64,000 bases of DNA from RDYZ01 sp964518905 (GCA_964518905.1 CAZFJL010000013.1:21588-85587), one strand, 5' to 3'. Positions 8,937 to 17,130 are shown, numbered from the stretch's first letter. The notes: generated from the letters alone by a model not told the origin. Numbers and translations: made by a program.

Positions 8937-9085
8937 GGGAAAACGCATACTCCCAATGAATGCCCTCATCCCCCAGCCCCTTCTCCCATTTTGGGAGAAG
9001 GGGAGCAAGATTTTAAGGATCAAAGTCCCTCTCCCGCCCTGGGAGAGGGATTTAGGGTGAGGGTCTGCCGAGTATGCGTTTGCCC
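8937..9085. repeat. Family C MITE-like element, full copy
   Basis: A 149-bp element whose 16-bp ends (GGGAAAACGCATACTC and, reverse-complemented, GGGCAAACGCATACTC) differ at one base. Inside are two strong hairpins (CCCCTTCTCCC / GGGAGAAGGGG and TCCCTCTCCC / GGGAGAGGGA). Parts of the same element recur at 42464-42510 and 63929-64000. Confidence 0.85.
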
Positions 9086-9125
9086 TGGGTGAGATCGAAT
9101 GGTTTAAGACGACGCTTAACCCCAA

Positions 9126-9767
9126 TCATCCAACCTTGACCAACACTTCCGGGTGAAATCGATCATCCTTGGGGGAAACCCAGCCGCCTCGCGCTTCACC
9201 CTCATCCAGCTCATAGGCCATCACTCCAAACCCGCGCGTCCCACACCAGTTTGTAATCAACCAATCCCCTAGACGTAGCCCTAAGCCTTGGGCGTTAGGA
9301 AACTGGGTGCTGGCCAAGCGGTAAAAGTCGCCGTCCCGCCGCACGCTGAGATGGGAGGCGCGAGGTTTGCGAGTGAGGACATCGACGCCGTCAACGTCAT
9401 AGAGTCCGTCGAGACCGTCGGTTAGGTCGGGTTTCGCGGTTTCGCGGGCGATCGCACCCCAAGAGGTCGGTAGCGCCCAGTAGCCTTCGAGGGTTCCGTC
9501 CGCTTGGATGTGAAATAGCGACAGACGATAATTTGGCTCGTAGCCCCAGCCGCCGACAAGATACCGATCGACATAAAACGCAAAACCCATGCGGCTACCG
9601 GTTTCAGCGAGCCACGATGCTTGGTAGAGCTGGCCAAAGGGATCGAGCTGGATGGTTCCGGCGAATAGGGCGTCCTCGGCGGGAGAATCTACGCTGTCGG
9701 TTTCGATCGTCCAGACGCCGCCAATGTTAGTTGAAAACGCCTGAAGGGGGCTGATGATACTCGCCAT
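9126..9767 (-). CDS. conserved hypothetical protein with two beta-rich repeats
   Basis: I do not recognise the family. From ATG 9767 the product has about 213 residues; a longer frame starts at 9839. Two segments align with each other. The first runs from FGQLYQASWLAETGSRMGFA to DGTLEGYW, the second from DGDFYRLASTQFPNAQGLGL to DEGEARGGW. Each has the pattern Tyr-x2-hydrophobic, Gly-hydrophobic, a Trp/Gly pair, and a closing G-x-W. The pattern suggests an all-beta, lipocalin- or avidin-like duplicated fold. No signal peptide or membrane segment is visible, so it is predicted cytoplasmic. Neighbours give no functional hint. Confidence 0.7.
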   Translation of the reverse strand: MASIISPLQAFSTNIGGVWTIETDSVDSPAEDALFAGTIQLDPFGQLYQASWLAETGSRMGFAFYVDRYLVGGWGYEPNYRLSLFHIQADGTLEGYWALPTSWGAIARETAKPDLTDGLDGLYDVDGVDVLTRKPRASHLSVRRDGDFYRLASTQFPNAQGLGLRLGDWLITNWCGTRGFGVMAYELDEGEARGGWVSPKDDRFHPEVLVKVG

Positions 9768-9900
9768 CTTGATGCTGTCCTTAAACGGTGTGCGCGTTGA
9801 AATCGCGATCGGAGCGTGTTTGACTTCCGCCAGATACACGCTCCGAATTTGGTCTTAGCTTGTTCGCTCTAAGTCGCCCTGGTCAGTTGATGGGCGCGAT

Positions 9901-9950
9901 GCGTAGCACAAGCTTCTAGCTTGTTTGCAACCAGGATGGTTGAGTTACGT
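9901..9950 (-). repeat. Family E element, copy 2
   Basis: A 50-bp copy in opposite orientation to 7111-7160. It has GCGTAGCACAAGCTTCTAGC at one end and GGTTGAGTTACGT at the other. Length is conserved exactly although the terminal repeats are degraded. Confidence 0.85.
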
Positions 9951-9981
9951 AGTTTAAGTCGCCTGGATTGGATTACCCTAC

Positions 9982-10956
9982 TTATCCAAAGATTTTGTCG
10001 AGAATCGCACGCGGTTCGATATCGGCAATCTTACCCGTGGGGGATTTGATGCCGACAAAGCGATCGCTTTGGGGCATGAGCTTGGCGGGATCGGTGGGGC
10101 CGAATAGCGCGAAGGTGTAGGTCTTGAGGGCGATCGAGAGGTGCATCGGCGCACTGTCGGAGCAGATCGTCAGGTTGGCGTTAGCCATCGTTGCGGCGAG
10201 TTTGCCGAGATCGCTGGGGATGATTGTTTTGAGACTCGGTACGGCTTGCTTGAGGTTGGCGACGAATTCGGCATCGTCGGGGCCTTGAGCGACAACGATC
10301 GGTACATCCGGCTGGCGCTGCTGGATTTCGCCCAGCACCCGCGCCCATTTTTCGATCGGGTAAATCTTATCGAAGCCTTTCAGAATGGCCATTTTGCTTG
10401 ATCCGCCGTGAACCAAGACATAACCGGCGTCACCAATGCCGAGGGCTTGCTTTTGCGCGTCTGCCCAATCTAAATCTTCCTTGAGCAGCTCGATTTCTGG
10501 GTCAGGACTGGGGACGTTGACCCCCAAGCCTTTGACCAGGTCGTGATACATGTAGGCCGCGTACTGATCCATATTCAGCGGAACCGCATCGGTCAGGAAC
10601 ATCTTGCCCTTCGCGGCATAGCCGACCCGTTGGGGAATGCCGGTGAGCCACATGAGCAGCCCTACGCCCCAACGACGCCCGAGCGACATGATCGCGTCAC
10701 ATTCCCGATCGCGGATGATCCCCAACAGGTTGCCCCAATCCGCTGGGCCGTTGCGATCCTTGAAGTCAAAGGGGACGACGTTCAGGGTGCGATCGTGAAA
10801 CAGCTTAGAGACACGATAGGCAGATCGGGCGCGAGGCTCGACGATAACCGTGAGTTGGGCGTCCGGATAGGCGGTGTGGAGGCTTTTTAAGGCTGGAAAA
10901 AAGAGGATTTGGTCACCGATCCCACCAGGCACGAGAGCCAAAATGTGCTTTTTCAT
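9982..10956 (-). CDS. glycosyltransferase family 9 (heptosyltransferase-like)
   Basis: This 324-residue protein begins ILALVPGGIGDQILFFPALK, the family 9 N-terminal pattern (GxGD followed by P-x-L). It ends with the nucleotide-sugar donor region TICSDSAPMHLSIALKTYTF and ALFGPTDPAKLMP. Family 9 enzymes transfer heptose or other sugars to lipopolysaccharide core or related glycans at the inner membrane. Cyanobacteria usually lack heptose in their lipopolysaccharide, so the true sugar is uncertain. The gene is isolated from other glycan genes. Confidence 0.88.
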   Translation of the reverse strand: MKKHILALVPGGIGDQILFFPALKSLHTAYPDAQLTVIVEPRARSAYRVSKLFHDRTLNVVPFDFKDRNGPADWGNLLGIIRDRECDAIMSLGRRWGVGLLMWLTGIPQRVGYAAKGKMFLTDAVPLNMDQYAAYMYHDLVKGLGVNVPSPDPEIELLKEDLDWADAQKQALGIGDAGYVLVHGGSSKMAILKGFDKIYPIEKWARVLGEIQQRQPDVPIVVAQGPDDAEFVANLKQAVPSLKTIIPSDLGKLAATMANANLTICSDSAPMHLSIALKTYTFALFGPTDPAKLMPQSDRFVGIKSPTGKIADIEPRAILDKIFG

Positions 10957-11419
10957 AGTTCAATCGTCAATCTGCTGTGTATCTGCCGTCTGCCGCAACA
11001 GCAAGGTTATCTAAAATGCGATGAAACGATGCGAGCGCGATCGGTCGCAATCCAGCCCTTATATTAAGTCGAGATCGATGGAATTGAAAGATTGAGTCTT
11101 ATCTTAATGGGTCGATCGCAGATGGCGTGCGGGGAAAGTTACGAATCACCCGAATGGCTGCGCTACATCGTTACACATAGACATTAACGGATCGTTGTTG
11201 GGAACCCCTCCAGGTTTATGTCGGTGGTGTCACAATTATCGATAATTAGATCTAGATCTGATCCAGATCAGATCTAGGGATCGCGTTGTTTCGAGTCTGT
11301 CATCTATCTTGTTTTCACGATCAAAACGCTTGCACTCTTTACTCCAGGCCGCTTTAACGTCAGTACAACGTTTAGGACTTCTAAACAATCTAGAAACCTT
11401 AGCGCCATGGCGTTTGCTG
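10957..11419. other. upstream region of PEP-synthase-like gene, with palindromes
   Basis: These 460 bases are mostly featureless apart from two palindromes at 11234-11276, listed separately. A frame in phase with the downstream gene extends back to ATG 11309, but its product is unlike the family N-terminus, so I treat it as leader. Confidence 0.5.
11234..11276. promoter_or_regulatory. paired palindromes, possible operator
   Basis: AATTATCGATAATT (11234-11247) is a perfect 14-base palindrome. TAGATCTGAT (11253-11262) and ATCAGATCTA (11267-11276) form a perfect 10-bp inverted repeat around CCAG. Both lie some 145-185 bases before the start of the PEP-synthase-like gene. No ribosomal binding or T-tract follows, so a protein-binding site is more likely than a terminator. 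Confidence 0.4.
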
Positions 11420-14074
11420 ATGGCACGATCGAGCCTGAAAACCCTGGCCGATCCGTTGGATGCCGATCGCTTCGGTGCTAAGGCGGCCAACCTGTCGCGA
11501 CTCCACGCCTGGGGCTATGCCGTACCGTCGGGCTGGACTTGTCAAGCGGGCGACGATCGCGACCAACTGTTACGCCTGGTGCAGCCCAGCGCGGATCGCC
11601 CGGTGATCGTGCGATCATCGGCGATCGGTGAGGATTCGCTCAAAGCCTCCGCCGCTGGTCAATACGAGAGCATCGCCGATGTGATCGATCGCGCCACGCT
11701 CCATCAGGCGCTCGATCGCTGTATGGCCTCCTACTCCAGCGCCAGCGCGATCGCCTACCGTCGCGCTCTGGACGTCGATCCAGATTCAGATCCAGATCAA
11801 GATCAAAATTCAGATAACACCAATGATGTGAACACGGCGAAGGCTCTAACCATGTCACTGCTAGTTCAGCGGCAGGTCAGCGGCGTGATTTCGGGGGTGG
11901 CCTTTAGTCGCGATCCCGTAGCGCCGAATGGGGACCAAGTGGCGATCGAAGTGGTGGCGGGTGGTGCGTCGGCGCTGGTGTCGGGACGGGTGACACCCGC
12001 GCGGTATAGCGTCACGGTTCCTGATACGATTCCCGATGCAATTCCACCGCTGGCGATCGCGATCGAAGAGGTGGACAATTATCGCTCTGAAACTTATAAA
12101 ACCGAATGGCTCGGTGACTTGGTAATTGATGAAACCCTGAATCACCCCGAACAGCCCACAGAACATCACGCCGATCGTTTTCCAGAATTATCGCCCGATC
12201 GCCTGCGCGAAATCCTGCAAAGCATCGCCGCGATCGCCCGCCAGCTCGAACGTCGCGACCACGGCACACCGCAGGATCTCGAATGGACGTACGACGGCCA
12301 AACCCTGTGGCTACTGCAAGCGCGACCGATTTCGACACTGTATCCAATCTGGACGCGCCGCATTGCCGCCGAAGTTGCGCCCGGTGCGGTGCATCCGCTG
12401 GCCTGGTCGATTTCGCAGCCGCTGACCTGTGGCGTTTGGGGCGCGATTTTTACGACGGTGTTGGGCGATCGTGCCGATGGCCTCGATTTTAGCCAAACGG
12501 CGACACTCCACGGCTCGCACGCCTATTTCAATGCCTCACTGTTGGGCGACATTTTTCGACGCATGGGGTTACCGCCGGAAAGCCTCGAATTTTTGGTGCG
12601 TGATCAGTCGATGTCGCGTCCATCATTTCGCACGCTGTTGATTAATCTGCCCGGTTTATTGCGCCTCGTCGGTCAGCAATTACGCCTAACGCAAACCTTC
12701 GATCGCGACGATCGTGGCCTGTTCACTCCGCTACTCCACCAGCTCACCACCGATCCGATCAACCTCCAAAATCCCCAACAATCCCCCCAAGCGCTGTTCG
12801 ATCGGCTCGATCGCATCCTCGCCGCCCTTCAGCCCGCCACCCGCTACAACATCCTCGCCCCGATCGGTCTCGCCATCCGCCAAAAAATCGCCAAAATCGA
12901 GGATCTCGACGGTGGCATGATGCCCGAAGTTCAGGCAACGCGAGCATTTCAGGCGCTTGCGAATGAGTTGCGCCACCACCTCGATCAACGCGATCCGGGC
13001 TGGGCGACGCGCGAGTCGATCGCGGATTTGCGATCGTACTTGAGTGGTGGTGTCCCGAGTGATGAACGTGAACAGCGTAAGGGGTCTGACTTACTCAATA
13101 AATTTGATGCGTGGCTTGATCGCTACGGCTATCTCAGCGATGTCGGGACAAATATCGCCATTTCCACCTGGCGCGAAACGCCCGATCGGTGGTTGCGCCT
13201 CTGGTGGCAAGCGGCCAAAGCCCTGACCACGGCTCCGAAACCACCGCTAGCGATGAAGCAGCCCCAGGATAAACAAACTAAAAATCAGGGTTCGCGATCG
13301 CTGCAAGAATTCGCCCGCCTCAAGGGTCGCGTGGCGGAGGTCTACGATCGTCTGCTGGCCGAATTACGCTGGTGTTTTGTCGCGCTAGAACACCAGGGGA
13401 AAATCGGTCAATATTTGCCATCATCGACGATTACCGAGTCTATCGATACCGAGACAAATTCTAATTCACCAGACTTGAATCCAGCTCTGTCAGAGGAATC
13501 GATCAACACAGCGGGCGATATTTTTTGGTTAACGATCGCCGAAATCCGCCAAATTTTCGCCGATAATCCCGTCAAACCGACCGCAACGTCACCCTTACAA
13601 TTTTCTCCACTCACCGATCTGCCACGCCTGATCCAGTATCGCCGCGCTCAGTTCGATCGCGATCGCCAACGCACCACCCTCCCCCGCCTCGTTTACGGCG
13701 CATCCCTCCCCGATCTCCCGCCCCGTAAATCTCCCACCTCATCAACACCGGGCGAAATCCTCACCGGCATCGGCGCAAGTCGCGGCCAAGTCCGGGGGCA
13801 GATCGTCCTGGTGTCACAGTTTGATCCGAGCCTGGAAATCGATCGCGACACCATTTTGGTTGTGCCGTACACCGATGCGGGTTGGTCGCCACTGCTGGTG
13901 CAGGCGGGCGGGCTGATTTCGGCGGTGGGCGGTCGGCTCTCCCACGGGGCGATCGTGGCGCGTGAATACGGTATCCCGGCGGTGATGGATGTGGCGGAGG
14001 CGTTCGAGCGGTTGCAGCCCGGTCAGTGGGTGCAGATCGACGGCGAACGCGGTACGATCGAGCCGATCGCGTAG
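11420..14074 (+). CDS. PEP synthase / rifampin phosphotransferase-like swivelling-His enzyme
   Basis: From ATG 11420 the protein has 884 residues; the open frame begins at 11309. The N-terminal half is a PPDK-type ATP-grasp domain (DRFGAKAANLSRLHAWGYAV; VIVRSSAIGEDSLKASAAGQ; QDLEWTYDGQTLWLLQARPI). The C-terminus is a PEP-utilising mobile domain with the phosphorylatable His in GGRLSHGAIVAREYGIPAV (about residue 842). The central part is unlike PEP synthase and resembles rifampin-phosphotransferase-type proteins. The classical PEP-binding barrel is not evident, so the acceptor may not be pyruvate. A low-complexity acidic insert (DPDSDPDQDQNSDN) interrupts the ATP-grasp region, encoded near 11778-11820. 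Confidence 0.8.
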   Translation: MARSSLKTLADPLDADRFGAKAANLSRLHAWGYAVPSGWTCQAGDDRDQLLRLVQPSADRPVIVRSSAIGEDSLKASAAGQYESIADVIDRATLHQALDRCMASYSSASAIAYRRALDVDPDSDPDQDQNSDNTNDVNTAKALTMSLLVQRQVSGVISGVAFSRDPVAPNGDQVAIEVVAGGASALVSGRVTPARYSVTVPDTIPDAIPPLAIAIEEVDNYRSETYKTEWLGDLVIDETLNHPEQPTEHHADRFPELSPDRLREILQSIAAIARQLERRDHGTPQDLEWTYDGQTLWLLQARPISTLYPIWTRRIAAEVAPGAVHPLAWSISQPLTCGVWGAIFTTVLGDRADGLDFSQTATLHGSHAYFNASLLGDIFRRMGLPPESLEFLVRDQSMSRPSFRTLLINLPGLLRLVGQQLRLTQTFDRDDRGLFTPLLHQLTTDPINLQNPQQSPQALFDRLDRILAALQPATRYNILAPIGLAIRQKIAKIEDLDGGMMPEVQATRAFQALANELRHHLDQRDPGWATRESIADLRSYLSGGVPSDEREQRKGSDLLNKFDAWLDRYGYLSDVGTNIAISTWRETPDRWLRLWWQAAKALTTAPKPPLAMKQPQDKQTKNQGSRSLQEFARLKGRVAEVYDRLLAELRWCFVALEHQGKIGQYLPSSTITESIDTETNSNSPDLNPALSEESINTAGDIFWLTIAEIRQIFADNPVKPTATSPLQFSPLTDLPRLIQYRRAQFDRDRQRTTLPRLVYGASLPDLPPRKSPTSSTPGEILTGIGASRGQVRGQIVLVSQFDPSLEIDRDTILVVPYTDAGWSPLLVQAGGLISAVGGRLSHGAIVAREYGIPAVMDVAEAFERLQPGQWVQIDGERGTIEPIA

Positions 14075-14087
14075 CGTTTCTCAAGCT

Positions 14088-14141
14088 CATTTCTACACCC
14101 CATTTCTAAGCCCTATTTCTAAGCCCCAATTCCTAAGCAAA
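14088..14141 (+). repeat. short tandem repeat of a 13-14 bp unit
   Basis: About four imperfect units of ATTTCTAAGCCCC fill the gap between the PEP-synthase-like stop and the epimerase start. The sequence right before the ATG (CCTAAGCAAAATC) lacks a clear Shine-Dalgarno motif. Confidence 0.75.
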
Positions 14142-14144
14142 ATC

Positions 14145-15047
14145 ATGACGATCGACACCCTCAATCAACGCCACGCGATCGCCGATGTGCTGACCTTTCA
14201 CACCGGCATGGACGACCAGCCGATCGCCAAAATCCGCAACGACAACGCCACCGCTGAAATCAGCCTCTACGGTGGTCACGTTCTCAGCTACAAACCCCAC
14301 AGCGAAACCGAAGACGTGATTTTCGTCAGCGACCTCGCCACCTGCGCCAACGGCAAAGCGATTCGCGGTGGTATTCCCATTTGCTGGCCGTGGTTTGGCG
14401 CTGACCCCGACGGTCTCGGACGCCCGAATCACGGCTTTGTCCGCAATCGGCTGTGGCAAGCGATCGCCACCGAAGCGATCGACAGCGGCACGACGAAACT
14501 CACCCTCGGCCTGAGCGACACCGACGACACCCGCGCGATCTGGCCGCACCGCTTCGACCTGGCGATCGCGATTACCGTCGGTGACGCCCTCACCGTCGAA
14601 CTGATCACCCGCAACACCGGCAACACCCCCTTTCACCTCACCCAAGCCCTCCACACCTACTTCATCGTCGGCGATATCAACCGCGTCCGTGTCCGTGGCT
14701 TAGAGGGTAAGTATTACCTCGATAAAGTCGATGGCGACGCGCGGAAATTTCAGTCCGAGGCGATCGCGATCGCGGGCGAAGTTGATCGGATCTATCTCGA
14801 CGTTCCCGCCGTACTGACGATCGACGATCCGGCGCTCGATCGTCGCATTCACACCACCTCCAGCGGCAACACCACCGCCGTCGTCTGGAATCCCTGGATC
14901 GACAAAGCCGCTGCGATGGGCGATTTGGGCAATGCTGAGTACAAAACGATGATCTGTGTGGAGACAACCAACGCGGCTAGCGATGTGATTGAGGTCGCAC
15001 CGGGCGAGACGTTCTGTTTAAGCGCAAGTTATCGAGTCGATCGGTAG
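14145..15047 (+). CDS. D-hexose-6-phosphate mutarotase (aldose 1-epimerase family)
   Basis: From ATG 14145 the protein has 300 residues; an open frame extends upstream into the previous gene but that part is overlap artefact. It has the YeaD/glucose-6-phosphate epimerase pattern: AEISLYGGHVLSYKP, GGIPICWPWFGADPDG, HGFVRNRLWQ, LTQALHTYFIVGDI and VVWNPWIDKAAAMGD. The His residues of HGF and HTYF are the expected catalytic positions. These enzymes interconvert alpha and beta anomers of glucose-6-phosphate. It is 70 bases downstream of the PEP-synthase-like gene on the same strand, so co-transcription is likely. Confidence 0.9.
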   Translation: MTIDTLNQRHAIADVLTFHTGMDDQPIAKIRNDNATAEISLYGGHVLSYKPHSETEDVIFVSDLATCANGKAIRGGIPICWPWFGADPDGLGRPNHGFVRNRLWQAIATEAIDSGTTKLTLGLSDTDDTRAIWPHRFDLAIAITVGDALTVELITRNTGNTPFHLTQALHTYFIVGDINRVRVRGLEGKYYLDKVDGDARKFQSEAIAIAGEVDRIYLDVPAVLTIDDPALDRRIHTTSSGNTTAVVWNPWIDKAAAMGDLGNAEYKTMICVETTNAASDVIEVAPGETFCLSASYRVDR

Positions 15048-15117
15048 CCGTTAGCGTGCTTACCCCATCACATCGACGACAGCTAGACAGGCAACAGTGC
15101 CAAAAAAAAACCATCGA

Positions 15118-15234
15118 TATAGCAAAAAACGATTTGCTTAGGACTTATCAAAAAAAAGCTGAGAGCACTGAGCTTGTCGAAGTGCGGTTTTCAGCTTGGA
15201 TGAGAGTGTCCTAACACAATCGGCTTACGCTATA
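15118..15234 (+). repeat. Family A MITE-like element, copy 1 (short core)
   Basis: A 117-bp near-palindrome. The ends are TATAGC / GCTATA, extended imperfectly to about 18 bp. Inside are nested complementary pairs AGGAC/GTCCT, AAGCTGA/TCAGCTT and GCACT/AGTGC, so the whole element can fold as one long hairpin. The core GAGCTTGTCGA is the short version. Confidence 0.9.
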
Positions 15235-15303
15235 GCTATTCATTCGTTGATAAAGCCGCACATTTGCAAAGTTGACGCGCTAAGAGAGTAATAATACCTT
15301 CTG

Positions 15304-15422
15304 ATACGAAATCCGCTTCTGCCTGGGAAAAAGACAAAAGCGTCGATGAGCACTGAGCGGAGTCGAAGTGCGGTGTCCGCCTAGATCGACGATCTAAGCT
15401 TATGCACGGTCGGATTTCGTAT
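15304..15422. repeat. Family B MITE-like element with perfect 12-bp terminal inverted repeats
   Basis: ATACGAAATCCG (15304-15315) and CGGATTTCGTAT (15411-15422) are exact complements. Inside, CGTCGAT / ATCGACG encloses a copy of the palindromic core GCACTGAGCGGAGTCGAAGTGC that is also found in family A. Outer ends differ from family A, so the two families share a core but not the termini. Confidence 0.85.
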
Positions 15423-15826
15423 GAAATAATCGACAGAGGTGAAGCCCAAGTAGAGGGTTGTAATTGTGCTAGATCAACGCCTTGCACACCCATGCTAATA
15501 AACACACCCAGAATGATGAGTTTGAAGGCAACAATCTAGCTTTCGGCTTTGCCAAAAATGGTTATTTCTGTACTAAAAACTTGGCGATCACTATGCTGCA
15601 AGAAATCATTAAAAATCTATCACAAGCTCTAAATGACGATTATTTTGTCATGTGCATACCTCATGATTTTAGGGTATCCGAAATAATGTACATACAACAT
15701 GCGAATTGGCCGAGTTGTATCACAATATCTTAAAGCTTTACGAAGCTACATCTAGATCTCACCTGCTAATCCCTAAAAGAGCGCTACAGTGGAGAAAATA
15801 AGCGAGGGTGACTAGGGATATCAAAT

Positions 15827-16156
15827 ATGAATAGTCTTTTCTTCTTGCCGATTACACTAGTATTAGGAATTGTGCTGGGAAATATTTATTTCCGAGGATT
15901 ATGGATGACGGTGCAGCAGTTGCCGAATGCTGAGAGCCCTATCCTGTTGACCTTCGGTAGCTTTATTGGACGTTTGGCGATCGCGATCGCAGGATTTGCA
16001 CTGGTCGTCATGCTCACCAAAGAGAATGCCATTTGGCATTTGTTTATTTGTGTCAGCGCATTTATGTGGGTACGCAATCACCTCGTCCGTAAAGTCCAGC
16101 CCAAATTCCCGCCCAAATTCCCGCCCAAATTCCCACCCAAATTCAACCCCATCTAG
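15827..16156 (+). CDS. atpR: N-ATPase subunit AtpR
   Basis: The 109-residue membrane protein has about three hydrophobic helices: FLPITLVLGIVLGNIYFRGL, SFIGRLAIAIAGFALVVML and WHLFICVSAFMWVRNHLVRK. This length, topology and position directly before atpB match AtpR, a subunit found only in N-type (Na+-translocating) F-ATPases. The C-terminus is a run of PKFP repeats made by a 12-bp tandem repeat near 16097-16145, which looks like a recent local expansion. It is the first gene of the operon here, which is unusual because N-ATPase operons normally start with atpD. Confidence 0.8.
   Translation: MNSLFFLPITLVLGIVLGNIYFRGLWMTVQQLPNAESPILLTFGSFIGRLAIAIAGFALVVMLTKENAIWHLFICVSAFMWVRNHLVRKVQPKFPPKFPPKFPPKFNPI
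16097..16145 (+). repeat. 12-bp tandem repeat inside atpR
   Basis: Four near-identical units of CCCAAATTCCCG encode the PKFP repeats at the AtpR C-terminus. Such a tract is prone to slippage, and copy number may vary between strains. Confidence 0.9.
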
Positions 16157-16165
16157 GCAGGAGCG

Positions 16166-16831
16166 ATGAATATTAGCCCCGATGAGACTATTTATTGGCA
16201 ATGGGAATTTATATCGATTAATGCCACTTTAGTCTTCACATGGTTGGTGATGCTGCTACTGGGAATTGGTTCTTGGCTGGTGACGCGCCAGCTCTCGACG
16301 GAGCCAAAACTATCGCGCTGGCAAAACGTTCTGGAAATACTGGTGATTAATTTACAGGAGCAGATTCAAAACACCAGTGGACAGACTCCCGGTCGCTATT
16401 TACCCTTTGTTGGCACGCTATTTATTTTTATTGCTACAGCCAATCTCTTGGCGATCGTTCCCTTTTATCAACCGCCGACAGGGTCACTCTCTACTACGGC
16501 AGCTCTCGCAATATCAGTTTTTTTTGCTGTTCCATTTTTCGGTATTCGCCAGCAAGGAATCGGTAAATATCTGCATCATTATCTAGAACCAAGTCCGATT
16601 CTCTTGCCACTGACTATCATCAGCGAGTTGTCTCGAATTCTAGCTTTGACCGTGCGCTTATTTGGAAATGTGATGAGTGGGGGACTAATCGGGGCAATTT
16701 TACTGTCTCTCGCGCCATTATTTTTTCCGATCGTTATGCAGGCATTGGGAATGCTGACAGGGATCATTCAAGCCTATGTTTTCGCAATTTTAACAGTTGT
16801 TTATATTAGTGCCGCCAGTCATGAAAGTTGA
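16166..16831 (+). CDS. atpB: N-ATPase F0 subunit a
   Basis: The 221-residue membrane protein has five or six helices. It carries the essential arginine of subunit a in ISELSRILALTVRLFGNVMS. The last helix, GIIQAYVFAILTVVYISA, forms the other half-channel wall. Subunit a provides the ion access channels facing the c-ring. The gene ends inside the start of atpE (11-base overlap) and follows atpR by nine bases, so translation is probably coupled. It is distinct from the H+-type AtpB of photosynthetic F-ATPases, being shorter and preceded by atpR. Confidence 0.92.
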   Translation: MNISPDETIYWQWEFISINATLVFTWLVMLLLGIGSWLVTRQLSTEPKLSRWQNVLEILVINLQEQIQNTSGQTPGRYLPFVGTLFIFIATANLLAIVPFYQPPTGSLSTTAALAISVFFAVPFFGIRQQGIGKYLHHYLEPSPILLPLTIISELSRILALTVRLFGNVMSGGLIGAILLSLAPLFFPIVMQALGMLTGIIQAYVFAILTVVYISAASHES

Positions 16832-17126
16832 ATCCCTCTATTTCTTGGTTACGATCATTGGCACGGTCTCGATCGTCATGGCAGGGCTAACCATGGCCAT
16901 TGGCACGATCGCTCCATCCCTCGGTGAAGGTAAATCCGTCGCCCAAGCGCTGAGTTCGCTCGCTCAACAACCCGACGCTTCAAGTACGATTACCCGCACC
17001 CTATTTGTGGGGCTAGCCTTCATCGAGTCCGTGGCGATTTATTGCTTTGTTATTTCGCTGATTTTGTTGTTTGCAAATCCGTTTTGGAATTATGCGATCG
17101 CCGCTCTTGAAAAGGCCGGAGTTTGA
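16821..17126 (+). CDS. atpE: N-ATPase F0 subunit c with Na+-type ligand set
   Basis: From ATG 16821 the protein has 101 residues and two long helices forming a hairpin. Helix 1 carries an acidic residue in APSLGEGKSVAQAL (Glu36). Helix 2 carries FIESVAIY with the ion-binding Glu69, followed by Ser70 and Tyr74. Alignment by eye to the Ilyobacter c subunit puts Glu36 at the place of Gln32, and Glu69, Ser70 and Tyr74 at Glu65, Ser66 and Tyr70. Thr67 is replaced by Val71. Two carboxylates per hairpin is a known feature of N-ATPase rotors. A Na+ preference is therefore plausible but not proven. It is long for a c subunit (usually 80-90). Confidence 0.9.
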   Translation: MKVESLYFLVTIIGTVSIVMAGLTMAIGTIAPSLGEGKSVAQALSSLAQQPDASSTITRTLFVGLAFIESVAIYCFVISLILLFANPFWNYAIAALEKAGV

Positions 17127-17130
17127 ACTA

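Larger units (their letters stand above)
15048..15826. other. 780-base gap upstream of the N-ATPase operon
   Basis: It contains a family A element (15118-15234), a family B element (15304-15422) and about 400 AT-rich bases ahead of atpR that presumably hold the operon promoter. An 83-codon open frame at 15482-15733 has no recognisable features and I do not call it. Confidence 0.6.

Noticed and set aside
13989..14144. 52-codon N-terminal extension of the epimerase
   Set aside because: It overlaps the end of the previous gene and a tandem repeat, and does not match the family.
15482..15733. 83-codon open frame before the N-ATPase operon
   Set aside because: No recognisable domain, no ribosome binding site and low-complexity AT-rich composition; the region more likely holds the operon promoter.
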